A model generated the notes under the pieces. The model did not search any database. It was not told the origin of the DNA and worked only from the letters and a program-made list of their open reading frames with translations. Below are positions 1 to 9,308 of a DNA stretch of 64,000 bases, in pieces. Within the stretch, counting starts at the first letter, position 1. Every line of letters starts with the position of its first letter. Position numbers and translations under genes: made by a program. The stretch is from Pseudomonas maioricensis (GTDB lineage: Bacteria; Pseudomonadota; Gammaproteobacteria; Pseudomonadales; Pseudomonadaceae): contig NZ_LOHG01000010.1 in NCBI RefSeq assembly GCF_022790535.1, positions 142,273 through 206,272 on the forward strand, in the 5' to 3' direction.

Positions 1-212
1 GCCGGAGTCGAAGGTACCCCTGCGAAGCATCGGCCGTACGTCAGCGCAAATGGTTACTTTTGTCGAAACAAAAGTGACCCGACCGTCAGGACGGAACCAG
101 ACTCAAGGGCACCGGAAGTGATGCTGATTCCCTGCTGTGCTTGCTAATACGTCCAAGAAGTTTGGTGGCATTGAAGCCCTGTTCAGAGTAGGTATCTGGA
201 TAGGGTTTCATA
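1..212. other. Left-edge intergenic sequence with a hairpin
   Basis: No gene is visible here. The stretch holds an imperfect inverted repeat, GGTTACTTTTG at 52-62 and CAAAAGTGACC at 69-79, around a 6-base loop. One arm position is mismatched. There is no T-run after it, so it is not a classical intrinsic terminator. Similar hairpins are common between Pseudomonas genes. Confidence 0.4.
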
Positions 213-1037
213 TCAATTCAACAACTCTGCAAACGCCTTGTCCGCCTCCAGCACGGCTGGCAGTGCGGCGAACAGCGCGTCAAGATTCACACCCTCAGTC
301 AGCGGCCCGGTGACTGCCTGTTGCGCTTCAGGCGTGGCACCGCCATGGGCTTCGAGCGCGTCGGAAATCAGCATCGCCTGGGCCACAATACGGGGCAGGG
401 GAGAGTTGGCTGGCGCCTGAAGCGGTTTCGCCTGATAGGCAATGGCTTGCTGAATGACCACCGGCAACTGCCAGCGACGAGCGAGTTCGGCACCGACTTC
501 GGGATAGCCAAAACCCAGTTGCATTGTTTCATTGGCGGCACGGCCGGGCGTACCGGTCTTGCTCGCGGCATTGATCCGCTCGGCGACTTCGGGTGCACCG
601 GTTTGAATCAGCAGTTCGCCGATGTCATGCATCACGCCACAGGTAAACGCGATTTCTGCATCCTCACCGCTCTGCTTGGCCAGAATCCGGCAAATACCCG
701 CTACCTGAAAACTCTTCAGCCAGAACCCTTTCAGGTCAAAGCTTGGCCCGGCCTTGAACGCTCCCGTCACTGCCGAAGCCAGCACCAGCGTCCGCAGCGT
801 GTTAAACCCCAGACGCATCGCCGCGTCTTCAATGCTTGATGACTCACGTGAACCGCGAAATCTGGAAGAGTTGGCCAGTCGCAGAATTTTCGCCGAAATC
901 ACCGGATCCTTTTCGATGTTGCGAGCGATGCTTTCCAGGCTGGAAGAAGGGCTGTCGAACTGCTGGATCAAGTCCTGCGCGACTTTGGGAATGCTGGGCA
1001 GACTGGGTAACTTGGTGAACAGCGTTTCAATATCCAT
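213..1037 (-). CDS. HDOD domain protein
   Basis: A 274-residue cytoplasmic signalling protein. The HDOD domain fills roughly residues 10-210; this family is related to HD phosphohydrolases and usually acts in regulation, often in motility, stress or c-di-GMP-linked circuits. The motif MHDIGELL is present near residue 140, so the HD pair is retained, although most HDOD proteins are thought to be non-catalytic. I chose the ATG at 1037 because AAAAAAGGTGAG lies just upstream. A longer frame reaching 1103 adds 22 residues of no clear character. There is no partner gene: the next gene upstream ends far away beyond REP-type repeats. The target is unknown. Confidence 0.85.
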   Translation of the reverse strand: MDIETLFTKLPSLPSIPKVAQDLIQQFDSPSSSLESIARNIEKDPVISAKILRLANSSRFRGSRESSSIEDAAMRLGFNTLRTLVLASAVTGAFKAGPSFDLKGFWLKSFQVAGICRILAKQSGEDAEIAFTCGVMHDIGELLIQTGAPEVAERINAASKTGTPGRAANETMQLGFGYPEVGAELARRWQLPVVIQQAIAYQAKPLQAPANSPLPRIVAQAMLISDALEAHGGATPEAQQAVTGPLTEGVNLDALFAALPAVLEADKAFAELLN

Positions 1038-1394
1038 GGAAGACTCACCTTTTTTCGACCTGAAACAGAACGATAGGTGATTTTGGCGAGCCTGCACGGC
1101 CAACGATCGTTAAATGCGTGAAACAGTAGGCAAATCCGATAGGTACGCGCGCCAATCTGCGGGCGTTTGCCCGCGAAGGGCGACCGGGTAAATCAGGCGT
1201 ACCGCGTCATCGTTGATCGCGAGCAAGCTCTGCTCCTATCAAACAAGGTGCAATTTCAGCGTTGACCTAAATCCTGTAGGAGCTCATCGAGGTTACGAGG
1301 CCAGCGATCGCGGTTTATCTGACACACCGCCATCGCTGGCCTCGTAACCTCGGTGAGCTCCTACAGTCAGTTCTACCGCGTCATCGGAATATGC
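1038..1394. repeat. Intergenic region with REP-type palindrome
   Basis: A gap of 357 bases without a gene. It carries a long inverted repeat at 1274-1366, starting CTGTAGGAGCTCATCGAGG and ending with its complement CTCCTACAG. Part of another REP-like arm, GATCGCGAGCAAGCTC, lies near 1216-1231. These are typical repetitive extragenic palindromes of Pseudomonas; no promoter motif was convincing. Confidence 0.8.
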
Positions 1395-2348
1395 TTAACC
1401 CGACACCGGCGTAACCAGCTTGCCTTCATCGATATAACGACTTAGGTTGGCGAACACCAGGTCGGCCATGGCCTGGCGGGTCTCATAGGTGCCGCTGCCG
1501 ATATGCGGGGTGAGTACAACCTGATCCATACTGATCAACTCGGCAGGCACGTTGGGTTCGTCCTCGAATACATCCAGTGCTGCACCGGCGATTTCACCCG
1601 CTTGTAGCGAGGCGATCAGGGCCTTCTCGTCGACCACCGAACCTCGCGCCACGTTAATCAGGAAAGAATCAGCACCCAGCGCCTTGAGCACCGAGGCACT
1701 GATAAGCTTCTCGGTATCGGCACCGCCCGGCACGATCACCACCAGATAATCGCTGACCTTGGCCAATTCGTGGAGGTCGGCGTAATGGGTGTAGGAGACA
1801 TCCGCATAGGCCTGGCCGCGACGGAAGTACGCGATATTCATGTCGAACGCCGCTGCGCGAGTGGCGATGGTTTTGCCAATTTTCCCCAGCCCGACGATGC
1901 CGCAGGTCTTGCCTGCCAGATCACGGCCAAGCGGGAACTTGCCCTCTGGCCACTTGCCTGCACGGACAAAACGTTCAGCTTCGCTGATCTTGCGGCTCAC
2001 ACAGAGCATCAATGCCAGTGCAGTTTCGGCGACAGCTTTGTTCAGAACGTCCGGAGTATTACTGAATTTAATGCCCCGACCCGACAGATAGTCGGTGTCG
2101 ATTGCGTCGTAACCTACGCCGAAGCTGGTGACCACTTCAAGGTTGGGCAGGCGCTCAAGCACCTGATTGTCGGTGCCATAGACTGCGCTGGTAACGATGG
2201 CGCGGATGTTCTTGCCGTGGGTGGAGAGCCAGGATTCCAGATCGGCGATCTCCCAACGGTTGTGCACGGTAAAGTCCCGAGCCAGTGCCTGAGTGAGAGA
2301 GGCGTGCATTTGGCCCCAGACCAGTACTTCGGCTTTGCTTTGAGTCAT
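1395..2348 (-). CDS. D-isomer specific 2-hydroxyacid dehydrogenase
   Basis: A 317-residue NAD(P)H-dependent reductase or dehydrogenase for 2-oxo/2-hydroxy acids, of the glyoxylate/hydroxypyruvate reductase type. The dinucleotide-binding glycine motif GLGKIGKTIA is at about residues 153-162. The catalytic triad of the family is complete: Arg235 in NVARGSVVD, Glu264 in DVFEDEP, and His282 in LTPHIGSGT. Length is normal for the family. It lies 154 bases downstream of an MFS transporter gene on the same strand. The transporter may import the hydroxy acid that this enzyme oxidises, or a sugar acid that feeds it, but the substrate cannot be read from sequence. Confidence 0.92.
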   Translation of the reverse strand: MTQSKAEVLVWGQMHASLTQALARDFTVHNRWEIADLESWLSTHGKNIRAIVTSAVYGTDNQVLERLPNLEVVTSFGVGYDAIDTDYLSGRGIKFSNTPDVLNKAVAETALALMLCVSRKISEAERFVRAGKWPEGKFPLGRDLAGKTCGIVGLGKIGKTIATRAAAFDMNIAYFRRGQAYADVSYTHYADLHELAKVSDYLVVIVPGGADTEKLISASVLKALGADSFLINVARGSVVDEKALIASLQAGEIAGAALDVFEDEPNVPAELISMDQVVLTPHIGSGTYETRQAMADLVFANLSRYIDEGKLVTPVSG

Positions 2349-2502
2349 AGTGGATCGCTCGTCATTTTATTTTTGAAAAACATGAAGGCATGCTTAGCGT
2401 CATATGTCATCGTACAACTACGCTCTGATCATATACGCATAGTGTCGTCATTCAAGCCCGAATGTTCGAACCGAGGCCTGTCGAAGGGTTCAGATAATCC
2501 GT

Positions 2503-3777
2503 CTAGCCAGCGACTTGCCGCCCTCGTGGGCCGGTTTCCAGAATCAACAAGGCCAGTAAGATAGCGAGCACGATACCGCCCAGCAACCAGGCACCTGCAG
2601 CCTGGAATATCGGTAAGGTCAACGCGCCGCCCATGGCCATGCGAGCCAGCAAATAGCCGAACACTGGTGTCAACAGGGCGCTGAAAGTGAACACCAGGAA
2701 GTTGATGGCGCCGGTCGCGCTGCCCTTGACGTTGTCGGCGTTGACTTCCTTGATGATTGAGTAAGGAATCATTGCCGCACCGGAGCCGATACCCAGCAGC
2801 AAACCGAACAGATAAGGCGGGGCAATCCCGCCAGGCAAATACAGGATCGCCGCGCTGGCGAGCAGCATCAGCGACGCTCCGCCGATCAGTACCGGTTTGC
2901 GTCTGCCAATGCGGTCGGAAATATAGCCGAGTAGCGGGCAACCAATCACCCAGCCCAAAGGGATCATGCTGCTGCGGTTCACTGCTTCGCTGTAGCTGAC
3001 CGCCAGGCCGTCACGTAGAAACGGTACGCCCCAGATCATGTCGCCGATGGTCGTCGGCAGAAACAACAGGCCTGCCGTAAAACCACACAGCCACGACTGG
3101 GGATTACTCAAGACCTGCTTGTAGGGCGTCAACACTGAACCCAGCGAATTGCTGCTCCCTTCAGGCCGTGGATCGTGACCTTTGGGCGTCATGCACAGCA
3201 CCAGAACAGCGATGACAAACAGGCAGCCGGCAGCAATGAACCAGAATTGCTGCCACGGGATAGTCCCATGAATGATCGGTCCCACGGCAAATTGCCCTGC
3301 GAAACCGCCCATCATGCCGAAGCATTGAGTGAAGCCGACAGCAGTCGCCAGATAACGGGGCGGGAAGCCATGGGTCGCCAGATACACCGCGCCGATAAAA
3401 GCACACGCCGACCCGGCACCTTGCAGCAGACGACCCATTTGCGCGACCTGCAATTCTCCCAGCCCGAACAGAGCAGCACCCAGTGCGACCATCAGGATTC
3501 CGGCCGGGATCACGTATTTGGCGCCTAACCGGTCGAGGGCTGCACCGGCAATAATCGAGAAAATCGAGTAGGTGTAGTAATACAGGCCGACCAGTGCACT
3601 GACCGCCACGACGTCACGGCCGAACGCTTCGGTCAGTTCCGGCATCATCACGCCCGGAGCCGAGCGCAGCGCGTATTGCACAAAGTAGAAGAGGGCGCAG
3701 AACAGCCAGGCGATGACGAATCCCATGTGCAGCGGTTCGGAGCGTAGGGGCAGGCTTGCGGATGACGCAGGAGGCAT
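2503..3777 (-). CDS. MFS transporter
   Basis: A 424-residue inner-membrane major facilitator with about 12 hydrophobic segments. The conserved loop between helices 2 and 3 reads LDRLGAKYV, and the second-half counterpart reads ISDRIGRRKPV. AAGG stands a suitable distance before the ATG at 3777. It shares strand and direction with the hydroxyacid dehydrogenase downstream, 154 bases away, so the two probably work together in uptake and oxidation of an organic acid. The family also includes exporters, and nothing in the sequence fixes the substrate. Confidence 0.9.
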   Translation of the reverse strand: MPPASSASLPLRSEPLHMGFVIAWLFCALFYFVQYALRSAPGVMMPELTEAFGRDVVAVSALVGLYYYTYSIFSIIAGAALDRLGAKYVIPAGILMVALGAALFGLGELQVAQMGRLLQGAGSACAFIGAVYLATHGFPPRYLATAVGFTQCFGMMGGFAGQFAVGPIIHGTIPWQQFWFIAAGCLFVIAVLVLCMTPKGHDPRPEGSSNSLGSVLTPYKQVLSNPQSWLCGFTAGLLFLPTTIGDMIWGVPFLRDGLAVSYSEAVNRSSMIPLGWVIGCPLLGYISDRIGRRKPVLIGGASLMLLASAAILYLPGGIAPPYLFGLLLGIGSGAAMIPYSIIKEVNADNVKGSATGAINFLVFTFSALLTPVFGYLLARMAMGGALTLPIFQAAGAWLLGGIVLAILLALLILETGPRGRQVAG

Positions 3778-4187
3778 GAGAGTGGCCTTGTTGGGCGGGC
3801 GGTAACCTGCAGCCTAGACGCTTTTTGTGACCCGATAGCTGCGCCGGATCAATGGATGTGTCTCGCGGCGAACATAGGACCTGTAGGAGCTGCCGAAGGC
3901 TGCGATCGCGGCGTATCAGGATAAAAGCCTCGCAGCCTTAGGTGCTCCTACAGAAAATGCATTTCAATCCAGTAGCTCGCGATAGCGTCGGTTCAGACGA
4001 TAAATTCGTCGACCAGGAAAACGGATCGCGAGCAAGGTGGAACGCCACCCCGGTCACTCCTACAGGGCCAGGTTTTCAGTGCTGCAGAAGGTGCTGACAA
4101 AAAAAGGCGCTCGTTAGAGCGCCTGAAACACCTTGATTGCAGAGCGGGAGCTTCCAAGGCGGTGTTGCTAAACTTTCACGTTCTTTT
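3778..4187. repeat. Intergenic region with REP palindrome and porin terminator
   Basis: A gap of 410 bases. A REP palindrome lies at 3891-3953: CTGTAGGAGCTGCCGAAGGC paired with a degraded arm ending GTGCTCCTACAG. It is followed by a half-REP (GGATCGCGAGCAAGGTGG, 4023-4040) and by the terminator of the porin gene at 4099-4124. Nothing codes here. Confidence 0.8.
4099..4124 (-). terminator. Intrinsic terminator of the OprD-family gene
   Basis: Read on the minus strand, the stem AGGCGCTC, loop TAAC and stem GAGCGCCT are followed by a run of T. It sits 64 bases past the porin stop codon. Confidence 0.9.
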
Positions 4188-5513
4188 TCACAGAACGCTC
4201 AACGGGTACTCGACAATCACCCTGACCTCATCGAGGTCCGACTCAAATGCCGTCGCACGGGTGGTGGCCTGTCGCACGCGCAGTGACAGGTCCTTCAGGT
4301 TGCCGGTCTGGACGATATATTTCGCTTCTATATCCCGCTCCCAGCGCTTCTGATCGGTCAGTGGGTTGCCATCAGAATCGCGGCGCATATAGGTGCTGTT
4401 CGCATTGGAATAGTCGGCATCGGTACCCTTGCCATAACGCGTCATGAACGACAGACCTGGCACCCCGAATGTGGTCATGTCGAGGTTGTAGGTGACCATC
4501 CACGAGCGTTCTTTGGGTGAGTTGAAATCGCTGTACTGAATGGAGTTCGCCAGGTAGATCGAGTCAGACTGTCTGAGGTAATCGAAATCGTCGTCGCCTT
4601 CATTTCGCTGGTGAGAGAGAGCCAGCGTATGTGCACCGTACTGGAGACCGATTTTTGCACTCCAGATGTCGTTGTCGAATTCACCCAGAAGTTTTTTGCC
4701 TTCGTCGGTGGCGTTGTAGTGGTTCAGGCTACCGGTCAGCGCCAACTCATCAGAGAGGGGCAGGGTGTAAGAGGTGGAAGCGTACTTCTGATCCCAGGCG
4801 TCTTTCAGCCGGCTGGTGTACAGGCTGAGACTCAGCCGATCGGTGGCTTGGTAATCTCCACCAAAGTAGGCGACCCACGGAGCGTTTACTGAGCCTGCAT
4901 AAAACGTGGCGAAGTTATCGTGCATGCTGCTGGAGGCTGGCTGACTCATTGAGTGAAGGCGACCACCCTGAAGGGTTAAACCGCTGATACTTGTGTTGGT
5001 CGCCGTTACGCCGCGAAAGCTTTCAGGCAGGAGTCGCGAGTCGCCAAACGAAACCACCGGGGTTGATGGAAAAACATCTCCGGCCTGGACGATGGTATCG
5101 AATGCTCTGGCTTTCAGTGCGCCGCCGACTTTGCTGTAGTCGTCCACGGCCTTGCCGTCACCATCGACCGGAAGAACATCGAACGAACTGCGTCCACCGT
5201 TTCGGCCATCCCCGGTATCAAGTTTGATGCCCAGCATTGCAAAAGCATCGACACCAATGCCAAAGGTGCCCTGGGTAAAACCCGATTCGAATTTGCCGAT
5301 CACGCCTTGTGCCCAGGCCTCGGAATAGCCATTCCCGGTAGGGCTAGACTCGCCTTTGCGATGATCACGGTTCATGTAAAAGCTGCGATTCAGCACGGTC
5401 AGCGTACTGCCTTCGATGAAACCTTCTTTTTGCTCCTCGGCGAAGGCAGCAAGCGGTGTAACACTGGCTGTGGCCGATAAAACGGCCAATGTTATTTTCT
5501 TGATGTTAGTCAT
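4188..5513 (-). CDS. OprD-family outer-membrane porin
   Basis: A 441-residue substrate-specific porin of the OprD/OccD-OccK family, expected to form an 18-stranded barrel for uptake of small acids, amino acids or peptides. Residues 1-25 are a Sec signal peptide ending PLAAFA. The mature start, with EGFIEGSTL and LLNR-like NRSFYMNRD, is the hallmark N-terminus of the family, and the C-terminal strand ends VEYPLSVL. ACGGAG precedes the ATG at 5513 at good spacing. It is monocistronic with its own terminator. The gene diverges from an aldo/keto reductase across a 470-base regulatory gap. A second member of the family is at 52606-53925. Confidence 0.95.
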   Translation of the reverse strand: MTNIKKITLAVLSATASVTPLAAFAEEQKEGFIEGSTLTVLNRSFYMNRDHRKGESSPTGNGYSEAWAQGVIGKFESGFTQGTFGIGVDAFAMLGIKLDTGDGRNGGRSSFDVLPVDGDGKAVDDYSKVGGALKARAFDTIVQAGDVFPSTPVVSFGDSRLLPESFRGVTATNTSISGLTLQGGRLHSMSQPASSSMHDNFATFYAGSVNAPWVAYFGGDYQATDRLSLSLYTSRLKDAWDQKYASTSYTLPLSDELALTGSLNHYNATDEGKKLLGEFDNDIWSAKIGLQYGAHTLALSHQRNEGDDDFDYLRQSDSIYLANSIQYSDFNSPKERSWMVTYNLDMTTFGVPGLSFMTRYGKGTDADYSNANSTYMRRDSDGNPLTDQKRWERDIEAKYIVQTGNLKDLSLRVRQATTRATAFESDLDEVRVIVEYPLSVL

Positions 5514-5983
5514 GTTCGCTCCGTTAAAATCGGCAGATTTTTATGTGTCGACCTGGCTTTTTATATACATCCGAGCGCTGCCAGTGGGGCGTAATCTTGA
5601 CGAATTAAAGGTAACGGCGAGATGGTTGAAAGATTACAAATATGAAATAAAGCGCTGATTTTAGGCGGGGGGCGACGTTAACGTTCAGTACCGTAAGATC
5701 CCTTACGCGTCCTTCTGGATTTTGTCAGGAATTGATGACGTCAGAAAACGACGTCGTAGTCGATGCCTACGTTATAAGGTGTCGAAGTCTTAGACATATA
5801 AACTTACAAAAACCCAACAATGTTTTAATCAATCATTGCGCTTACCTTTTTGTAAGTACTTCAAAACGACGGGGCGATGAGTAGTATCTATTCAGATGCC
5901 GAACAGCTGGTCTGCATTTATAAGGTTTCATTTACAGGCCAGGGACCAAGGCAGCCGCACTATTTATTTCGGGGATGTCCATC
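5514..5983. promoter_or_regulatory. Divergent regulatory region with an 11-bp inverted repeat
   Basis: This 470-base AT-rich gap separates the porin gene from the aldo/keto reductase gene. It contains a perfect inverted repeat, ACTTACAAAAA at 5802-5812 and TTTTTGTAAGT at 5847-5857, separated by 34 bases. The repeat is nearer to the reductase start (about 127 bases) than to the porin start (about 290 bases). No small gene is convincing. Confidence 0.45.
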
Positions 5984-7171
5984 ATGCAGCGTCGGGAATT
6001 TATACAGCTTGCGGGTAGCGCTGTTGCGCTGGCTGCACTCCCAGGTATAGCGTCGGCCGATCAAGCCAAACCTGCATCCGGAGTGGCTCAATCTTCCCCA
6101 ATGGATCGGGGGTATGTATTACCGACTCGAGGGCCACTACAGAGTTCTGCGTTGCCGGTAAATGCAGGGGCCGAGGGAATGCGTTATCGCACGCCTTTTC
6201 GCTTTGGCATGGGCGGTACACAAATAGGCAATATATTTGCGCCCATCAGTGATGATCAGGCTCAGGCAGTGCTGAAACAGGCATGGGACGCGGGGGTAAG
6301 GTATTTCGACACTTCGCCTTTTTATGGCTATGGACTCAGCGAACATAGACTGGGCCAGTTCTTGAGGGGTAAACCCCGTCATGAATACCTCGTGTCTACG
6401 AAGGTCGGGCGTGTGTTCAAGCCAAGCCCCGCTACTAAAGTAGACGACTCCTTATGGACGGAACCTCTGCCATTTCGCTATGAATATGATTACACCGCTG
6501 CGGGTACACGTCGCTCAATAGAAGACAGCTTGCAACGATTGGGTTTGGCAAAAATAGACATCGTCTATATTCATGACTTGGGGCCGGATAACACTGAACT
6601 GCCAGGCGCCTGGCAAAAGAACTATGAAATAGCGACCCGAGGCGCGATGGCAGAACTGACCAAAATGAGGGAGGAGGGTCTTATTGGTGCCTGGGGATTT
6701 GGTATCAATGCGCCTGATGCAGCAATACTGTCCGCGCAATCCAGTGTTCCAACTCCAGACATCATATTGTTAGCCTGTCAGTACTCAATTATTGATCACG
6801 CCTTCGCGATTGAAAAAACCTTTCCCGCTCTGGCTCGCAAAGGAATATCGGTCGTAGTAGGGACACCGCTGAATGATGGTTTTCTCGGCGGCCGCAATCG
6901 TTATAACTTCAGCACCAAACTGCCCGATGGGGTCCTCGAAAAACGAGCCAGGCTAACGACCGTGTGCGACAGGTTCGGCATCGATATACGCACCGCGGCT
7001 TTGCAATTTGCGGCCGCACCGAAAATAGTGTCGGCCATCATTCCAGGTGCGCGTGTTCCTGGCCAGGTCAAAGCTAACGCTGAATCGATGAGCGTCAAAA
7101 TTCCTCAAGAGTTCTGGGAGACCCTTCGCCGGGAAAAACTGATTCTTCCCGGCGCTGAATCTCCTGCTTGA
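5984..7171 (+). CDS. Tat-exported aldo/keto reductase
   Basis: A 395-residue NAD(P)H-dependent aldo/keto reductase resembling the D-threo-aldose 1-dehydrogenase / pyridoxal 4-dehydrogenase branch. The catalytic tetrad is visible: Asp109 in YFDTSP, Tyr114 in FYGYGLSEHRLG, Lys140 in STKVGR, and His197 in YIHDLG. The N-terminus MQRREFIQLAGSAVALAA followed by GIASA is a twin-arginine signal, unusual for this normally cytoplasmic family, and an insert of about 40 residues precedes the barrel. I prefer the ATG at 5984, which has GGGGA about 8 bases before it, over the ATG at 5975, which the same GGGG touches. The gene stands alone; the substrate is unknown. Confidence 0.85.
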   Translation: MQRREFIQLAGSAVALAALPGIASADQAKPASGVAQSSPMDRGYVLPTRGPLQSSALPVNAGAEGMRYRTPFRFGMGGTQIGNIFAPISDDQAQAVLKQAWDAGVRYFDTSPFYGYGLSEHRLGQFLRGKPRHEYLVSTKVGRVFKPSPATKVDDSLWTEPLPFRYEYDYTAAGTRRSIEDSLQRLGLAKIDIVYIHDLGPDNTELPGAWQKNYEIATRGAMAELTKMREEGLIGAWGFGINAPDAAILSAQSSVPTPDIILLACQYSIIDHAFAIEKTFPALARKGISVVVGTPLNDGFLGGRNRYNFSTKLPDGVLEKRARLTTVCDRFGIDIRTAALQFAAAPKIVSAIIPGARVPGQVKANAESMSVKIPQEFWETLRREKLILPGAESPA

Positions 7172-7199
7172 ATCTGGGCCGCTGCGACCGGGGCAGGCG

Positions 7200-8417
7200 T
7201 CACGGCCTGCTTCTTTGAAACAGGATCAGTGCAATCAGGCATGCCGTGATCTGAATGCCACCCAGTGTCGTCACCGGCGTGTAGGGCAACACGGAAGCCA
7301 GCCAGGTGGTGATTGCCGCTGCACCCATGGAAACGAAGCCAAACAGAGCCGACGCCAGTCCCGCCTCTTTGCCAAACGGCCCCATGGCGAGCGCTGTTCC
7401 GAGCGGGTTGGCCAGGCCCATTCCCCACAGGAAGGTAACCATCGAAAGTGCGTACCAGCTGAGGCTCGGATGGGCAGGGCCTGCGAGCAGAAGACCGCCG
7501 CCAGTCAAGGCACAGATGATACCTGCCGACGCTACGTTTCGAGGACCATAGCGGTGTGCGAGGCGCGGTGCGGCCATGCCCGCTGCGAATACGACAAAGA
7601 CGGTAGACGCGAAGTACAGTCCGGTCTGCAATGACGTCAGACCGATCCCTTTCATCAAAATAGCGGGGGCCGCAGCAAATGAGGCAAACAATCCGCTCAT
7701 CAAGAGGCTCATCGAAAGTGCCGGCAAGATGAACCGCTTATCCAGCGCTAATCTCCGATAGTCACGTAAGACGCTTCTGGCTGAATGCGCTACCCGGTGC
7801 TCGACGGGATGCGTTTCTCCCAAACCCCTGGCATAAAAGAAAGCAAGTGCAGTGGCGGCGAGGCCAACAAGGATAAAAATTGCACGCCACCCGAGCGTAT
7901 CGGACAGCACGCTACCCGCCAATGGTGAGAAACCCGGGGCTGCGGCGGTGGCGATCATCGTCAGAGACAAGGCGCGGGCAAGAGCCTCGCCCTGGAACAG
8001 ATCCCTTGCGATTGCGCGTGACAGCACAGAGGCTGCGCACACGCCCAAGGCCTGAATAACGCGTCCTGCTATCAGTATATCTAGCGTATTGGCGAGACCG
8101 CTGATGACGGTACCCAGTACGAAGATGAAGAGTCCGCCCAGTACAAGTTTTTTTCGCCCGTAACGGTCGGCAAGTGGCCCCACTACCAACTGGCCGAGTG
8201 CGAATGTGATGAAGAAGCTGGAAAGCGTCAGGCCGAGATCGCGTTCGGTGACGCCTAGCTCTTGGGCGATCGCCGGAAATGCCGGGAGAATGATATTGGT
8301 GGAGAGCATGCTGATAGCCGCCAGGCCTGCCAGCAATGCCACAAGTCTGCCGGTCAGCGGTTGGCTGGAGTGTGCCGCTTGCATTTCGGTAACTGACGAC
8401 GCGTGCCTGGTTTCCAT
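7200..8417 (-). CDS. Bcr/CflA-type drug-resistance MFS transporter
   Basis: A 405-residue proton-coupled multidrug exporter of the 12-helix DHA1 class. Typical motifs are STNIILPAFPAIAQELG in helix 1 and GPLADRYGRKKLVLGG in the loop after helix 2. The start at 8417 begins METRHASS, about 25 residues before the first membrane segment; a longer open frame to 8636 would read through the regulatory region and is rejected. The gene diverges from the TetR gene, and the 24-bp palindrome at 8629-8652 overlaps its likely promoter, so it should be repressed by that regulator together with the RND pump. Confidence 0.9.
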   Translation of the reverse strand: METRHASSVTEMQAAHSSQPLTGRLVALLAGLAAISMLSTNIILPAFPAIAQELGVTERDLGLTLSSFFITFALGQLVVGPLADRYGRKKLVLGGLFIFVLGTVISGLANTLDILIAGRVIQALGVCAASVLSRAIARDLFQGEALARALSLTMIATAAAPGFSPLAGSVLSDTLGWRAIFILVGLAATALAFFYARGLGETHPVEHRVAHSARSVLRDYRRLALDKRFILPALSMSLLMSGLFASFAAAPAILMKGIGLTSLQTGLYFASTVFVVFAAGMAAPRLAHRYGPRNVASAGIICALTGGGLLLAGPAHPSLSWYALSMVTFLWGMGLANPLGTALAMGPFGKEAGLASALFGFVSMGAAAITTWLASVLPYTPVTTLGGIQITACLIALILFQRSRP

Positions 8418-8628
8418 AGTGGATCTCGAGAACCTGATGTGAGTAACGGGTTGTTGAACCTCCCAGGCAGAATTCCCGCTTGGGTATTCGAGTCCCGCAG
8501 CGTTGCAATGCCTGGGCTGCTGGACGATGTTAATCTGGGCCTGCTGTGCACCCTGAAACAGCCCGGTACTTCTGAGCGTGCGTAGCAACCAAGCAGCCGT
8601 ATTTAAATTTCTTGAGCTGGTCAACTCC

Positions 8629-8652
8629 GTGACCATATTACGATCTGGTCAC
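8629..8652. promoter_or_regulatory. TetR operator 1 over divergent promoters
   Basis: Perfect palindromic arms GTGACCA (8629-8635) and TGGTCAC (8646-8652) flank a 10-base spacer. The same arms and spacer length recur at 9309-9332. On the minus strand a consensus -35 box TTGACA (8662-8657) is followed 16 bases later by TAATAT (8640-8635), which is the likely promoter of the MFS gene. On the plus strand TTGAGC (8612-8617) and TATTAC (8636-8641) may serve the TetR gene. The operator overlaps both. Confidence 0.8.
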
Positions 8653-8690
8653 ATGTTGTCAATGAGCGCTCACAGAGCTAAGCTGGAAAT

Positions 8691-9305
8691 ATGACTAATT
8701 CAATCAAGACCCCGCCGCCCCGCGGGCCATCTGATCACAGCGTTCGTGATCAGGTCGTGGAAGCGGCTATGCAACATTTCGGACACTACGGATACGAGAA
8801 AACCACCGTCTCTGACCTCGCCAAAGCGATCGGTTTTTCCAAGGCCTATATCTACAAATTCTTTGATTCGAAGCAGGCCATAGGTGAGGTGATCTGTTCC
8901 AATCGCCTCGCGATGATCATGGGCATTGTGGATGCCGCGATCAAGGATGCGCCCACAGCTTCAGAGAAGCTGCGACGCCTGTTCCGCTCACTGGTTGAGG
9001 CCGGTAGTGACCTGTTTTTCCATGACCGCAAACTGTATGACATCGCCTCTGTTGCGGCACGCGATCAGTGGCCTTCAGCTGCCGCGCACGACGAACGCTT
9101 GCGTGTGCTGATTCAGCAGATTGTGCTGGAGGGGCGAGAGTCGGGAGAGTTTGAGCGCAAGACCCCGCTGGACGAGGCGGTTCAAGCCATTCATCTGGTG
9201 ATGCGTCCTTACATCAGTCCCGTGCAATTGCAGTACAACCTGGACATCGTGACGACGGCCCCTGTGCTTCTGTCCGCGCTGATACTGCGAAGTCTTGCAC
9301 CCTGA
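8691..9305 (+). CDS. TetR-family repressor of the efflux locus
   Basis: A 204-residue one-component repressor. The N-terminal helix-turn-helix spans about residues 20-65, with TVSDLAKAIGFSKAYIYKFF as the recognition part. The rest is a helical ligand-binding and dimer domain without a recognisable ligand. It lies between the MFS pump (divergent) and the RND adaptor and pump (downstream, same strand). Identical palindromes at 8629-8652 and 9309-9332 flank the gene on both sides. From this I infer that it represses itself, the MFS pump and the RND operon, and is released by a drug or a metabolite. Confidence 0.92.
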   Translation: MTNSIKTPPPRGPSDHSVRDQVVEAAMQHFGHYGYEKTTVSDLAKAIGFSKAYIYKFFDSKQAIGEVICSNRLAMIMGIVDAAIKDAPTASEKLRRLFRSLVEAGSDLFFHDRKLYDIASVAARDQWPSAAAHDERLRVLIQQIVLEGRESGEFERKTPLDEAVQAIHLVMRPYISPVQLQYNLDIVTTAPVLLSALILRSLAP

Positions 9306-9308
9306 ATT

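Noticed and set aside
1274..1366. CRISPR-like repeat array
   Set aside because: The repeats are isolated palindromes of different classes with no regular spacers or tandem order, so they are REP elements.
8418..8636. Upstream extension of the Bcr/CflA transporter gene
   Set aside because: It would cover the operator and promoters between divergent genes; the peptide has no similarity to the family.
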